A stretch of DNA of 64,000 nucleotides from Myxococcales bacterium (GCA_022561775.1 JADFQO010000008.1:1-64000), one strand, 5' to 3'. Numbered from the stretch's first letter, positions 9,450-20,578 are shown. The notes: generated from the sequence alone by a model not told the origin. Numbers and translations are program-made.

Positions 9450-9899
9450 TCACCCGGAACGGTGCCGGCCGAGCAACAATGCCATCACGCGTCCCTGGCA
9501 GCTTCGGCTGCGGACGGCCAGGAAGATCGTATCGTCGCCGGCGATCGTGCCCGCGATGTCGGCGTTGGGCTCGCTTTCGAGCTCGAACGCGACGGTGTTG
9601 GCCGCGCCGGAGCGGGTTCGGATGATAATCAGGTTCGCCCCGACGGGCTCAACGCCGGTGACTAAATCAGCGTGCCACTCGGCGTCCCCGGTCGGCGGCG
9701 AGCCGGCCAGGCGTTCGGCCGGGACGTAGCGGCCGTTGGCTTTCAGGAGTCCGATTTCGCGCACGTCGCGACTAATACTCGCCTGAGTCACCGAAAAACC
9801 GGCTTTCCGCATCAGCTCGACCATCTCGTTCTGACTGGTTACGGACCGGCCGCGAACCAGTTTCAACAGAGCTTTTTGTCGGCGTTGTTTGTCGCGCAC
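9450..9899 (-). CDS. argR: Arginine repressor
   Basis: VTQASISRDVREIGLLKANGRYV DNA-binding motif and ArgR-like C-terminal domain; first gene of the operon. Confidence 0.92.
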   Translation of the reverse strand: MRDKQRRQKALLKLVRGRSVTSQNEMVELMRKAGFSVTQASISRDVREIGLLKANGRYVPAERLAGSPPTGDAEWHADLVTGVEPVGANLIIIRTRSGAANTVAFELESEPNADIAGTIAGDDTIFLAVRSRSCQGRVMALLLGRHRSG

Positions 9900-9908
9900 G
9901 CGAGAGCC

Positions 9909-9949
9909 TTAATGAATAAATCATCAATATCTGTATTATTATTCATCTA
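9909..9949. promoter_or_regulatory. Putative paired ARG boxes upstream of argR
   Basis: ttaatgaataaatcatcaat and tgtattattattcatcta are AT-rich half-palindromes resembling ArgR sites in an otherwise GC-rich region, 10-50 bp upstream of argR. Confidence 0.65.
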
Positions 9950-10159
9950 TCGGCGCCTGTCAAGGGGGCATTTAAGAGAAAGGCATCACCCACAGGATTT
10001 CAAGTTTTGCTTGGACGGGTGATTGTCGTTCATCGTCGTTGCGAACGCAGTTGAGGAATCTTTCTTCGCCCTGGGCAAAATGCTTCGCTCCGCTCAGCCT
10101 GACGGTGCGCCTTTCACGCCCCTGGAAGGGGCGGGCCACCGGCACTCTCACGATGCAGA

Positions 10160-13100
10160 TGAGGTGCATCTGCGCGAGCAGCGCTGCCCCGTCCGTTTCA
10201 GCCAGAGCCTTCTTCAATGCCGGCATGCGTTTGCCGACGCGAGGTCCGAGCGCGCGAAAATTGGGCGTGACGTTGTAGGTAACGTAGTCGTCCGCGTTGG
10301 GAACGAAGTGCACTTCCCGAACGTTGAGTTCATCGCGGATCAGATCGAGGTGATCGCTCAGCGCGGGCTCGAGATCCGACTCCGCGAGCACCAGTTCGGC
10401 CGCCGCGAGGGGTTGTCGAACCCGGAGCTTCTGGGCGGTGCGCACCTGGAGGCCGAGAGAGACCAGATCGCGAACAGCGCCCATCGCGCGGGAGAGCGGG
10501 CGATCGATCGCCTCGCTGTCGGGTTCCGGATAGTCGCAGAGGTGAACGCTCTCCGCTTCGGAATCCGGAAAAGGTCGGCGCACGAGGTTCTGCCACATCT
10601 CCTCGGTCGCGTAGGGCAAGAACGGAGCGAGCAGCTTGGCGAGCGCAACCAGGCACTCGTAGAGCGTCCAATGTACATCGAGCTTGTCGGCATCCAGACC
10701 GGAGGCCCAGAACCGGCTGCGGCAACGCCGCACATACCAGTTGGAGAGTGCGTCGACGAATCCGGTGAGCGCGACCGTCGCATCGTAGACGCGAAACTCG
10801 TCCATCTTCTCGATCACCTCGGAGTTGGTCAGCGCGAGTTCCGAGAGAATCCAGCGGTCGATCAACGCGCGCTCGCGCGGCGATCGGCGGCCGGCCGCGC
10901 AAACCTCGCTCGATGGATCGAATCCGTCGATGTCCGCGTAGATGGTGAAGAACGCGTAGACGTTCCGCAGCTTCAGCGGAAGCTCGCGTTGCTGGGCGCG
11001 CACGCCGCCGAGCGAATGGCGCGTGGGATTCCAGGGCGGATTCGACGCGTAGAAGAACCAGCGGAAGGCATCCGCTCCGGGCGCCGATGAACTCGGATCC
11101 TCGATCCAGAGTTTGTTGACCGCGGGCAGGCGCGGGACTTCGCGGGGCATGATCTCATGGGCTGCGAATCCGGATTCCACTCCAAGCGCGGACCGCTCTG
11201 CTTCACCGAGTGCGATGACGCGCCGAGGCATCCTTGCCGGCCGCAGCGTGAGATCGAGAGCCGCTTCCGGCGCGTCGGCGCGACAGGCGCGAACCGACGA
11301 CGACTCTCCGCGCAGGTCGAGGCCCTCGTAGTCCTCCCGCGCGATCAAAGCGGTCGCGCGCTCCAAGGGTTCGTCGGGATCGACCACCGCGAACTCCAGT
11401 CGAACGCGATCCAGGATGACCTCGGGCGGCGTGTAGTTGCCCTTGCTCTTCGATTCCTTCTTGCCCTCGCGGTCCGCGACGTGCCCGAGCACCACACAGG
11501 TCCGATAGGGGCGCGGAAGCGGTCGCTCCGGAAAGAGCAGCGTCGAAATCCAGATCAGCGAATTGAACCAGCCGCGGGTCTGGTCGATTGCCTCGGAGAT
11601 GAAGTCAGCTGGGAAGTTCGCCTCGAATTCCTCCACGCCGCGCTGGGGGTAGCCCCACTGCGCGAACGGCATGGATCCGGAGTCGAACCAGGCGTCGATG
11701 ACCTCCGGTACGCGGCGGTAGACGCCCGCCTCGCCGGGCTTCGTCCAGGTCACGGCGTCGATCCAGGGCTTGTGGACGCGAAGGTGCGGCGACAGATCGG
11801 GATCCTTCGCGCGCGCCGCCTCGAAAGCCTCGAAGGCCGCGGGATTGTGCCCGAGAATTTCCTCGACTGAAGCCGGCGCATCGAGTGCTCCCGTCTCGTC
11901 GTTGATCCAGATGTTGAGCGGTGTTCCCCAGAAGCGCTCCCGCGACAACGCCCAGTCGACGTTGTTGCGCAGAAAGTCTCCAAAGCGCCCATCTCGAATC
12001 GTCTCGGGCAACCAATTGACCTTTGCGTTGTTGGCGAGAACCTCTTCGATGTGATCCGAGGTGCGGATGTACCAGGCCGGTCTCGCGTATTGGATCAGCG
12101 GATCCTCGTCAGACCGCACGCAGAACGGGTACTCGTGGCGGATCTGCTCAGCGTGCCAGAGGAGGCCGCGCTCTTTCAGCTCGCGGCTGAGATCGCGGTC
12201 GCAGTCCTTCACCCAGCGGCCCGCGTAGGTGTCCGGTGCGATCTGTGGGTCGAAGCTCCCGTCCGGTCGAACCGCACACAGCAGCGGCAGCTCGGGATTG
12301 TTTCGCTGCTCGCTGCGCAGGAGCTCGAAGTCGATCTCACCGAACGCGGGCGAGATGTGGACGACGCCAGTTCCGGCATCGAGTCCCACGAAGTCCGCGG
12401 CGACGACGCGCCAGAAGTCGAGCGTCGGCTGGTCGCGCTCGAACCAATCGAACGGTGGGACGTATCGCCGGCCCACGAGTTCTTCGCCGCGAAGTGTTCG
12501 CTCGACGGCGAGATCGCCGCTTGTCTTCTCTCGCAAGGTGGGCAGGAGTTCCTCCGCGACGATCAACCGCCGGTCGCCGTCGACGACCACCGCGTAATCG
12601 ACACCCGCCTTCACGGCCACCAGAGAGTTGGACGGCAGCGTCCAGGGCGTCGTCGTCCAGACCAGCAGCGACGTCTGCGGGTCGTCCCGCAGCGGAAAGC
12701 GCACGAAGACCGAGGGATCGTCAACGGTCCTGTAACCCTCGCCGACTTCGGCTGCCGACAGAACGGTTCCGCCCTGCGCCCACCACCAGACCACCTTGTA
12801 ACCCTGGTAGAGCAGATCCTTCTTGAACAACTCGGACAGCGCCCACCAAACGCTCTCGACATAACTCTGGTGGTAGGTCACGTAGGCGTTTTCGACGTCG
12901 AGCCAGAAGGCGAGCTTGTCGGTGATCTGTGTCCACTCTTCTGTGTATAAAAAGACATTGTCGAGGCAGCGGCGGATGAAGGGTTCGACGCCGTGGGCGA
13001 CAATCGCCTCCTTGCCGGAGATGCGCAGTTCTTTTTCGACTTCGATTTCGACTGGCAGGCCGTGAGTATCCCAACCCGCTCGGCGAGGAACGTCGAATCC

Positions 13101-13346
13101 CCGCATGGCCTTATAGCGGGGAAAAACGTCCTTCATCACGCGGGTCAAGACGTGGCCGTTATGGGGCAAACCGTTCGCGGTCGGTGGCCCCTCGTAGAAC
13201 ACGAAGCGGGGCCCGCCGCGGCGATGCACGAGCGACCTTCCTACGATGTCTCGCTGCTGCCAGAACTCGCGCACGCGGGCTTCCGCTGCGGGAAAATCGG
13301 CGACCGGGGCCACTCTTTCGAATCGGGGCGAGGACATCGGGCGCAT
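10160..13346 (-). CDS. ileS: Isoleucyl-tRNA synthetase, C-terminal end apparently lost at a contig join
   Basis: YEGPPTANGLPHNGHVLTRVMKD, DTHGLPVE, KESKSKGN; homology-like sequence stops after LKKALAETDGAALLAQM; the ORF continues to 9972 in non-IleS sequence. Confidence 0.9.
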
Positions 13347-13408
13347 AGGCTACCATCCAGGCTTGATTTCGCAGGAGATCCCGCCTGACCGACTACTTCA
13401 ACACGGGG

Positions 13409-15127
13409 ATGCGGCTCTACCTCGATCACCTCGTTGACTGGAAGAGGCTGCTCGAGATTCGAAGCGGCGGAGCTGTCGATGTAAACGTCGAGGTCGGCGC
13501 TTATCGGACGATCCTCGAGACTGCCGCCGCGCTGGCTGCCAGCTTCGAATCCGAAGCCCGCAAGAACTGGGCGGCCGAGGCCGAACTGACGCCCGACGGC
13601 GGCGCTCAGTCGCCTCCCCACATCCGCCAGGCCTACGATCAGCTCCGCGAAGCCGGGCTCGTCTCGCTGACGGTCGGCGAGCAGTACGGCGGCTACGGGC
13701 TGCCCGCGCTGCTCAACGGCATCTTTCTCGAAATGATTTCGCGCGCGGACCCGAGCTTGATGATGGTGCTCGGGCTCCAGACCGGCGCCGCGAGCGACAT
13801 CGAGGAGTACGGCAGCGACGAAGTCAAGGGCGCGTTCTTGCCGCGCTTCACCTCGGGCGAGGTCCAGGGCTGCATGGATCTCACCGAACCCCAGGCCGGA
13901 AGCGACCTCGGGGGGATCGTGACGCGAGCCACCGTTTTGCCGGACGGCCGGGTTCAGGTCGACGGCCAGAAGATCTACATTTCGAACGGCGGTGCCGAAG
14001 TCCACCTGGTACTCGCGCGGGACGACGACAAATTCGAGCAGTCGCGTGGAACGACCCAGGGACTCTCGCTCGTGCTGGTGCCGCGCCACCTCGAAGACGG
14101 ATCCCGCAATGGCGTGCGGGTGACGCGACTCGAGAAGAAGATGGGCATCCACGGCTCCGCCACCTGCGAGGTCGTCTTCGAGAGCGCGATTGGTCACACC
14201 CTCGGGGCCGCCGGAGAGGGCTTTCGGGCCATGCTCGATCTGATGAACGTCGCCCGCCTCGGGGTGGCCTCCCAGGCCCTCGGCCTCTGCGAAGCCGCCC
14301 TCCACGACGCCGTCGCGTACGCGCACGAGCGTAAACAGTTCGGCAAGGCAATCGCCGAGCAACCGATGGTGATGGCGATGCTCGCGAACATGACGGTCGA
14401 CACCGAAGCCGTGCGCGCCCTGCTCTACCGAACCTATCGACTGCTCGATCTGGACCGGGCCCGAAAAGCCGCGCTGGCCGGCGGAAACCTGCCCGACGCA
14501 GAGGCCTCCGCGATTCGCGCGGACCTCGAGCGCGACACCGCACGCGTTCGGCTGCTGACGCCCCTTTGCAAGTACTTCGCGACGGAAACCTGCGACAATA
14601 TTACCCGCGACGCGATGCAGGTTTTTGGCGGCATCGGATTTACCATGGATGCGGATGTCGCGAAGCTTCACGCGGACAGCCTGATCATGACCGTCTACGA
14701 GGGAACGAGCGAGATCCAGGCGTCGTTCGCACTGCGCGAGATCGGCAAGGGCGGCCTCGCGGTAGTCTTCAAGGAAATCCGATCAGAACTGGCTGCAATG
14801 GCCGATGACCCGCTGCGCGCAGATCTCGCCAAACGCGTCGAAGGAATGGCCGAACGCGTTGAGGAATCGATGGGCGTGATGTTCTCGGATATATCCTACG
14901 CGCTGCTGCGCGCGAAGCTACTCACCGAGATGGTGATCGACGTGATCGCGAGCTGCGAACTGCTCGAGCAGGTTGTGGCGGACCGCGACAGACTCGACAT
15001 CGCCAAGTCCTTCATCGCGCGCCACGCCATCAAGGCCGATTACTTGAATCGGCGGATCGCGGAAAACGCCGAAGGCCTGCTCGAACGCAATGCGCGCCTG
15101 GTCGCACGGGTGACGAGCCCCGCCTGA
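13409..15127 (+). CDS. Acyl-CoA dehydrogenase family
   Basis: GCMDLTEPQAGSDLG, YAHERKQFGKAIAEQP, QVFGGIGFTMD. Confidence 0.92.
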   Translation: MRLYLDHLVDWKRLLEIRSGGAVDVNVEVGAYRTILETAAALAASFESEARKNWAAEAELTPDGGAQSPPHIRQAYDQLREAGLVSLTVGEQYGGYGLPALLNGIFLEMISRADPSLMMVLGLQTGAASDIEEYGSDEVKGAFLPRFTSGEVQGCMDLTEPQAGSDLGGIVTRATVLPDGRVQVDGQKIYISNGGAEVHLVLARDDDKFEQSRGTTQGLSLVLVPRHLEDGSRNGVRVTRLEKKMGIHGSATCEVVFESAIGHTLGAAGEGFRAMLDLMNVARLGVASQALGLCEAALHDAVAYAHERKQFGKAIAEQPMVMAMLANMTVDTEAVRALLYRTYRLLDLDRARKAALAGGNLPDAEASAIRADLERDTARVRLLTPLCKYFATETCDNITRDAMQVFGGIGFTMDADVAKLHADSLIMTVYEGTSEIQASFALREIGKGGLAVVFKEIRSELAAMADDPLRADLAKRVEGMAERVEESMGVMFSDISYALLRAKLLTEMVIDVIASCELLEQVVADRDRLDIAKSFIARHAIKADYLNRRIAENAEGLLERNARLVARVTSPA

Positions 15128-15157
15128 ATCATGACATTCGAACGGTCGCGCTGAATC

Positions 15158-15916
15158 TTGGAGATCCTCGATCTCGGTATTCTCTGCACCGCAGGCCTGC
15201 TGACCGCTGCGCTCTCGGCGGTTGTCGGGATGGCCGGCGGCATCACGCTGCTCTCCGTGATGCTGCTCCTCTTCGAACCGCTCGTCGCGATCCCGATCCA
15301 CGGAGTCGTACAGCTCGTCTCCAACAGCTCGCGCACCTTCATCCAGCGCAAACACGTCGACTGGGCGATCCTCTGGCGCTACTCAGCGATGCTGGTGCCA
15401 ATGGGCTTCGTGGGTCTAGAGGTCGCGCAGTCGCTGCCAGCGACCGTGACGCGCGCGTTGATCGGAGCCTTCGTGTTGATCGCCACCTGGAAGCCGGGCT
15501 GGTTGCTGATCGGCACCCACCCCGAGCGCGCCGACACCCACCGCCGGTTTTTCTTGTTGGGAACCGTCGCCGGCGTGCTGAACATGACGATTGGCGCGGT
15601 GGGACCGCTGATCGCGCCATTTTTCTTGAGGATCGGGCTCACCCGCCAAGCGCTGATCGGAACCAAGGCCGCCTGCCAGGCGGTCGGTCACCTGGCAAAG
15701 ATCACGATCTTCGGGATTGCGGGCTTCGTGTTCGCCGACTACGCGATCCCGCTCGCGCTGCTCTCCCTGTCCGTGATCGCGGGCACCTGGATCGGCAGCC
15801 AGCTACTCGAACGCGTGAGCGAACTCTGGTTCAAGCGGCTGTACCGGGGCGTACTCACGCTGATCGCGCTCCGCCTCGTCATCTGGGAGGGGATGGCGTG
15901 GCTCGGTGTGCGCTGA
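15158..15916 (+). CDS. TauE/SafE family membrane protein
   Basis: Polytopic protein with GMAGGITLLSVMLL and GTVAGVLNMTIGAVGPLIAPFFLR. Confidence 0.8.
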   Translation: MEILDLGILCTAGLLTAALSAVVGMAGGITLLSVMLLLFEPLVAIPIHGVVQLVSNSSRTFIQRKHVDWAILWRYSAMLVPMGFVGLEVAQSLPATVTRALIGAFVLIATWKPGWLLIGTHPERADTHRRFFLLGTVAGVLNMTIGAVGPLIAPFFLRIGLTRQALIGTKAACQAVGHLAKITIFGIAGFVFADYAIPLALLSLSVIAGTWIGSQLLERVSELWFKRLYRGVLTLIALRLVIWEGMAWLGVR

Positions 15917-15935
15917 TCGAAAGCGAATCCCACTC

Positions 15936-17042
15936 TCAGTAGAGTAGGACGCTTCGGATCACCTCGCCCTTGTGCATCTTTTCGAACGCGTTGTTGATCT
16001 CTTCGAGCGGCATCGTCGCGTTGACCATCTCGTCGAGTTTGATGCGACCCGACATGTAGCGATCGACGAACTGGGGCAGCTGGGTGCGGCCGCGCACGCC
16101 GCCAAATGCCGACCCGCGCCAGTTTCGGCCGGTCACCAGCAGGAACGGACGCGCGTGGATCTTCTGGCCCGCGCCCGCGACGCCGATGATGATCGCCTCT
16201 CCCCAACCGCGATGCGTGCACGCCAGCGCCTGGGCCATCAGATCGACGTTGCCCACGCATTCGAACGAATAATCGACACCGCCGTCGGTCATGTCGACGA
16301 TGGCTGCGGTGAGTTCGTCGACTTCCCTGGGATTCACGAAGTCCGTCGCGCCGAATTGGCCGGCCAGCGCGAACTTGTCGGGGTTCGTGTCGACGCCGAT
16401 GATGCGGTCGGCGCCCGCGATGACTGCGCCCTGGATCACCGACAGTCCGACTCCGCCGAGGCCGAATACGGCGACCGTCGAACCCGGTTTCACCTTCGCG
16501 GTGTAGAGCGCCGCGCCGATCCCAGTGGTCACCGCGCAACCGAAGAGGCAGACCTTGTCGAGCGGTGCGTCGGTGCGGATCTTCGCGAGCGCGATCTCCG
16601 GAACGACTGTGTATTCGGCAAACGTCGAGGTGCCCATGAAGTGGTGGAGCATCTTGCCCTTGTGGGAAAGCCGACTGGTACCATCGGGCATCAGGCCGCG
16701 ACCCTGGGTCTCGCGCAACTTGAAGCAGAGGTTGGTGCGGCCAGAAAGGCAGAACTTACACTCGCGGCACTCGGGGATGTAGAGCGGAATCACGTGGTCG
16801 CCGACCGCCACAGAGCTCACGCCGGGTCCGATTTCTTCCACGACACCCGCGCCTTCGTGGCCGAGCACGACGGGAAACAGGCCTTCGGGGTCTTCGCCGC
16901 TCATCGTGAACGCGTCGGTGTGGCAGACACCCGACGCCGCGAGGCGCACCAGGCATTCGCCCTGCTTCGGCCCGTCCAGATCGATCTCTTCCACTTCCAG
17001 AGGGGCCTTGGGCTCCCAGCAGATCGCAGCCTTCATCTTCAT
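15936..17042 (-). CDS. Class III alcohol dehydrogenase / S-(hydroxymethyl)glutathione dehydrogenase family
   Basis: [49 protein letters not shown]. Confidence 0.9.
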   Translation of the reverse strand: MKMKAAICWEPKAPLEVEEIDLDGPKQGECLVRLAASGVCHTDAFTMSGEDPEGLFPVVLGHEGAGVVEEIGPGVSSVAVGDHVIPLYIPECRECKFCLSGRTNLCFKLRETQGRGLMPDGTSRLSHKGKMLHHFMGTSTFAEYTVVPEIALAKIRTDAPLDKVCLFGCAVTTGIGAALYTAKVKPGSTVAVFGLGGVGLSVIQGAVIAGADRIIGVDTNPDKFALAGQFGATDFVNPREVDELTAAIVDMTDGGVDYSFECVGNVDLMAQALACTHRGWGEAIIIGVAGAGQKIHARPFLLVTGRNWRGSAFGGVRGRTQLPQFVDRYMSGRIKLDEMVNATMPLEEINNAFEKMHKGEVIRSVLLY

Positions 17043-17154
17043 CGTGGCGTCTCCCCGTCATCGTGCGCGTCGGCGGTGTGGCGTGTCAGTATAGCTGCCC
17101 AAAACAAGCGGGGGCGAAAACCAAGCCAGGACACCAACAAGCGAGAACGCAAGC

Positions 17155-17222
17155 GGGGACGTTGTTGAATAGTTGAGCTCCGGGATCGCAGCCCGGGAGT
17201 TCAACTATTCAACAACGTCCCC
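17155..17222. repeat. Long hairpin: 22-bp perfect stem (ggggacgttgttgaatagttga) extended by an imperfect CG-rich stem
   Basis: Read directly; lies between the 3' end of the autotransporter gene and the 5' end of the ADH gene. Confidence 0.9.
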
Positions 17223-17240
17223 GGCTCCGCCGTCCCTGGC

Positions 17241-20096
17241 TCACCACTCTAGGTGAAGCGTGACGCTCCCCGTGTGCTGAACCAGCTTGTCGTTGAGGAC
17301 CGCGTCGTAGCTGCCGATGATGCTCCAGGCCGAGCTCGTGATGACGCTCCATGTGAGCCCGACGCTGCCGGCGTCGCGCGGAAGTTCAACGCCCTGGATC
17401 TGAAACGCACTCGCTCCGATCGGCGCACCGACCAGCCGCGCTTCGATGAGCCGTTCGGTGTCGAGAAACTCGTGCAGCCAGCGACCGCGCAGCTCCGGCA
17501 CGATCCAGAATCCATCTGCGATCTTCCAACGTCCGCGGACACGCATTCCGACGCCCGTGACCAGGGAGTCGAGGTCGAAATCCTCGAACGCGAGGTTCGG
17601 GCACATCGCGCCGCTCTCGGTGACGTCGTCCTGGGTGAGCCGGTTGTAGTTCACCGAGGCAGTCGGCTGGAACACGATGCCGCCAAGATCGAGCAGATTC
17701 AGTCCACCCTCGAATCGCGCGCCGTAGTCGTGGCCGTCGAGGTCGGCGCGCGCCGTGCAGTTGATGGCGCCGAAGCGGATCTGTCGCCTTCCGTCCATGT
17801 CGCTGTACGCGTAGCGTCCGGAAATTCCAACGTGGAACCGCGGATCGACATAGCCGGCGTAGAGGGCGCCCTGGTAGGTGTCGACCTCGCCGTCGCCCGG
17901 ACGCGATGAGAAGTCGAGATCGGTGTTCGCGTAGCCACCGGCCAATCCGAAGACCCAGTGTTCGGCCAGTCTCACGTCGGCACCGAGCGATCCGCCCCAG
18001 ATGTTGTAGCTGAAGCCGCTTTCGTTGGCGTTTCCATCGACATCACCGTAGATCGCGGAACCGTCGATCCAGGTTCGGATCCACGAATCCGCTTTTGCGC
18101 CAGTTTCAGCGGCCGAGGCGCCCATCGGTCCGATCCCGAGCATCGCCACTCCGAAAACCGGAGGGCTCGCAGGGCGAATCGGATCGGCTGACGAACGGCT
18201 CGCTTCTCCCGTCGCGGTACCCGCGGTGATCAACGCGCGGCTGCTCGCCCACTGATGGTCGAGGATGCGCGCGTCGAGCAAGCGCCCGAAGCGCTCCGCG
18301 GTCGCAAGCCGGGTGGTGGCGAACTGGGTGAGGGACTCCCCCGTCATCGAGTCGAGCACGCTGGGCACCTGGTCTTCGAGGAGCACGTTCAGACTCTGGA
18401 AGACCGTGTCGATGTCCGAATTGGGCCCCTTCGCAGCTTCGAGCGCCGTCGCGATGGTCGACTGATTCGGAGTCTGCGCGAAGATCGACAGGGGTTTCCC
18501 GTTCCTTTCGATGGTGAGCTCTACCGTGTTACCAACCTTCATCGACGCGACTTTGAGAAACGCGAAATTCGAGTTGGGCTGCGCAAAGTCATTGGAAATC
18601 GAACCGGCAGTTAGAATGGTGACGGTGAGGGGCATCAAATAGCCACCGGGGTCGGGGTCGACCTGAAGTGTAGCGCCGCCGAGAATCGCGGCGCCGGTCA
18701 CCATAAGATGGTCTGCCACACCCATCGGCTCGTCCACTTCGACCTCAAAAACTGAAGTGGACGCGAAGGTTATGCCCCCGAGAACCGTGAGCTTTCCAAT
18801 CGAGTTGCCCGGTGGAATAGAGCTGCCCGGTGCGACGGTGCCGTCCACCGTAACCGATCCGCCGATGGTGCCCGTGCCACCCAGCACCGCAGAAGAGCCG
18901 ACGTCGACCCCCGCGGCGAGCAAGCCGTCGACATCGACATCAAGGCGACCGCCCGTGACCGTGGTAAGCCGAGTGAAACTGTGGATTCCTGTGAGGCTCA
19001 GGGTCCCACTGCCGATCTTCGTGACGTCAGCCATCCCGCTGATGGAGCCCGCGTAGGTGCCGTTGTCGTCGTGGTCAAAAGTCACCCGGGTTCCCCCCGC
19101 TGTCGAGAGGTTCAACGGAATGCTCGAGAAATCTCCCGTCAGGGCACCCGTATCGAGGCTCGACTGACCCGAGATGGTGTTCACGCCCGTAAGCGTAAGC
19201 GTGCCGGCGCCCTCTTTGACAAAACCCCCATCGCCACTCAAGTTTCCCGAGTAGGTGTCGGGGCCCGCCTGATTGAAGATCACCGTTGCGCCGCTTTCGA
19301 CTGCGATGTCTCCCTGGAGACTGTCCGCATGCCCGCGAAGAACTCCCGCGCTGATCGTCGTCCCGCCCGCATAGGTGTTCCCACCCGTGAACTCAACCTC
19401 ATCAGCGCCGGTCTTCTGCACCGCACCCGTGCCCGTGATGGCACCCGCGTATACACCGTCGACACCGGCATCCTGATCGAACACCAAGAGCGCGTTGTTG
19501 ATGATGTCGCCCTGCAGGCTGGTCGTATCTCCGAGCAGGGTGCCTTCCCGGACTTCGGTTCCCCCGGTATAGTTGTTGTCGCCGCGAAGCGTGAGCGTGG
19601 CATCGCCTTCCTTGATGAGACGCCCCGCGTCGGTGATCACATCGTCGAACTGTTGATCGGCGCTGACGTCAAAGGAGAGCGATGCATCGATCCCGATTTC
19701 GAGCGGTTTATTCTGGAGCGCGAGATCCCGAACCGTGGTCGTATCGGCTACGACGCGGAAGATCCGCGTCGCACCACCGCCATCGATCGTCAGATTCATT
19801 GCGGTGCTGCCATCGATCGTCACACCATCAGTGATGTCGGGAAGATCCGAAGTGAGGCTGATGGTTCCGTTGTCGCTCACATCAAAGGTGATGGTCTTGG
19901 TGTCGGCCGTCGATGCGTTCGCGGCGAGGATCGCCGCGCGCAAGGACCCGGACCCTCTGTCGAGCAGGTTGGTCACCTCGAAGGTTTCATCGACCTGGGC
20001 CTTGGCGCCCCCAGAAGAGATCGCCAGCCCGATGAGCACGCCAGCGGCCAACCGGGCGAAATGGATGCGCTTGACGGGCAAACGAGGGTTCGGCAC
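17241..20096 (-). CDS. Type V autotransporter with passenger repeats and C-terminal beta-barrel
   Basis: Signal-peptide-like N-terminus, repeated GTL.LTG.N.Y.GGT.I..G motifs, barrel segment WIDGSAIYGDVDGNANESGFSYN, terminal LHLEW; probable GTG start. Confidence 0.85.
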   Translation of the reverse strand: MPNPRLPVKRIHFARLAAGVLIGLAISSGGAKAQVDETFEVTNLLDRGSGSLRAAILAANASTADTKTITFDVSDNGTISLTSDLPDITDGVTIDGSTAMNLTIDGGGATRIFRVVADTTTVRDLALQNKPLEIGIDASLSFDVSADQQFDDVITDAGRLIKEGDATLTLRGDNNYTGGTEVREGTLLGDTTSLQGDIINNALLVFDQDAGVDGVYAGAITGTGAVQKTGADEVEFTGGNTYAGGTTISAGVLRGHADSLQGDIAVESGATVIFNQAGPDTYSGNLSGDGGFVKEGAGTLTLTGVNTISGQSSLDTGALTGDFSSIPLNLSTAGGTRVTFDHDDNGTYAGSISGMADVTKIGSGTLSLTGIHSFTRLTTVTGGRLDVDVDGLLAAGVDVGSSAVLGGTGTIGGSVTVDGTVAPGSSIPPGNSIGKLTVLGGITFASTSVFEVEVDEPMGVADHLMVTGAAILGGATLQVDPDPGGYLMPLTVTILTAGSISNDFAQPNSNFAFLKVASMKVGNTVELTIERNGKPLSIFAQTPNQSTIATALEAAKGPNSDIDTVFQSLNVLLEDQVPSVLDSMTGESLTQFATTRLATAERFGRLLDARILDHQWASSRALITAGTATGEASRSSADPIRPASPPVFGVAMLGIGPMGASAAETGAKADSWIRTWIDGSAIYGDVDGNANESGFSYNIWGGSLGADVRLAEHWVFGLAGGYANTDLDFSSRPGDGEVDTYQGALYAGYVDPRFHVGISGRYAYSDMDGRRQIRFGAINCTARADLDGHDYGARFEGGLNLLDLGGIVFQPTASVNYNRLTQDDVTESGAMCPNLAFEDFDLDSLVTGVGMRVRGRWKIADGFWIVPELRGRWLHEFLDTERLIEARLVGAPIGASAFQIQGVELPRDAGSVGLTWSVITSSAWSIIGSYDAVLNDKLVQHTGSVTLHLEW

Positions 20097-20253
20097 GTAA
20101 CTCCTTGGTCTTGCGCCGCAGGGCCCGCGAGCGGGCGTTGCAGGGCTCACGCGACCCGTCAAAAGGAGAGGTCGCCTACTAGCCTCACGAATTGCCGGGA
20201 ATAATTCAATTGTGCTGCGAGACGGGGCTCAATGATCGGAGCACCCCGTTCCT

Positions 20254-20577
20254 TCAGGCGTCCTTCCGCATGGAGCACTCTTCCGAGATCGCGTTCATCT
20301 GCGTCGCGAGGGCGAAGCCCAGATTCGTGATGCCGTCCGCACTATGCGTCACGAGATCCACCACGACTGTGGCGTAGACGTTCGACCACTCCGGATGATG
20401 ATTCATGGTCTCCGAGCATAGAGCCGCACGTGTCATGAAACCGAAGGCCTGGTTGAAATTCTGGAAGCGAAATTCGCGGTGTAGTTTGCCTCTCTGAACC
20501 ATCCAGCCCGGAACGCTCTCCAGCGCCTGTTCGATTTCCGCGTCGCTGAGTCTTTCGGGTCGACTCGATTCCGCCAT
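20254..20577 (-). CDS. Pterin-4a-carbinolamine dehydratase family
   Basis: FNQAFGFMTRAALCSETMNHHPEWSNVYATVVVDL. Confidence 0.88.
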   Translation of the reverse strand: MAESSRPERLSDAEIEQALESVPGWMVQRGKLHREFRFQNFNQAFGFMTRAALCSETMNHHPEWSNVYATVVVDLVTHSADGITNLGFALATQMNAISEECSMRKDA

Positions 20578-20578
20578 C

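Noticed and set aside
15972-17168. 398-aa plus-strand ORF opposite the ADH gene
   Set aside because: ADH on the minus strand has complete family motifs; the plus frame is a shadow.
18981-20204. 407-aa plus-strand ORF opposite the autotransporter
   Set aside because: Mirror of the repetitive passenger domain; no independent support.
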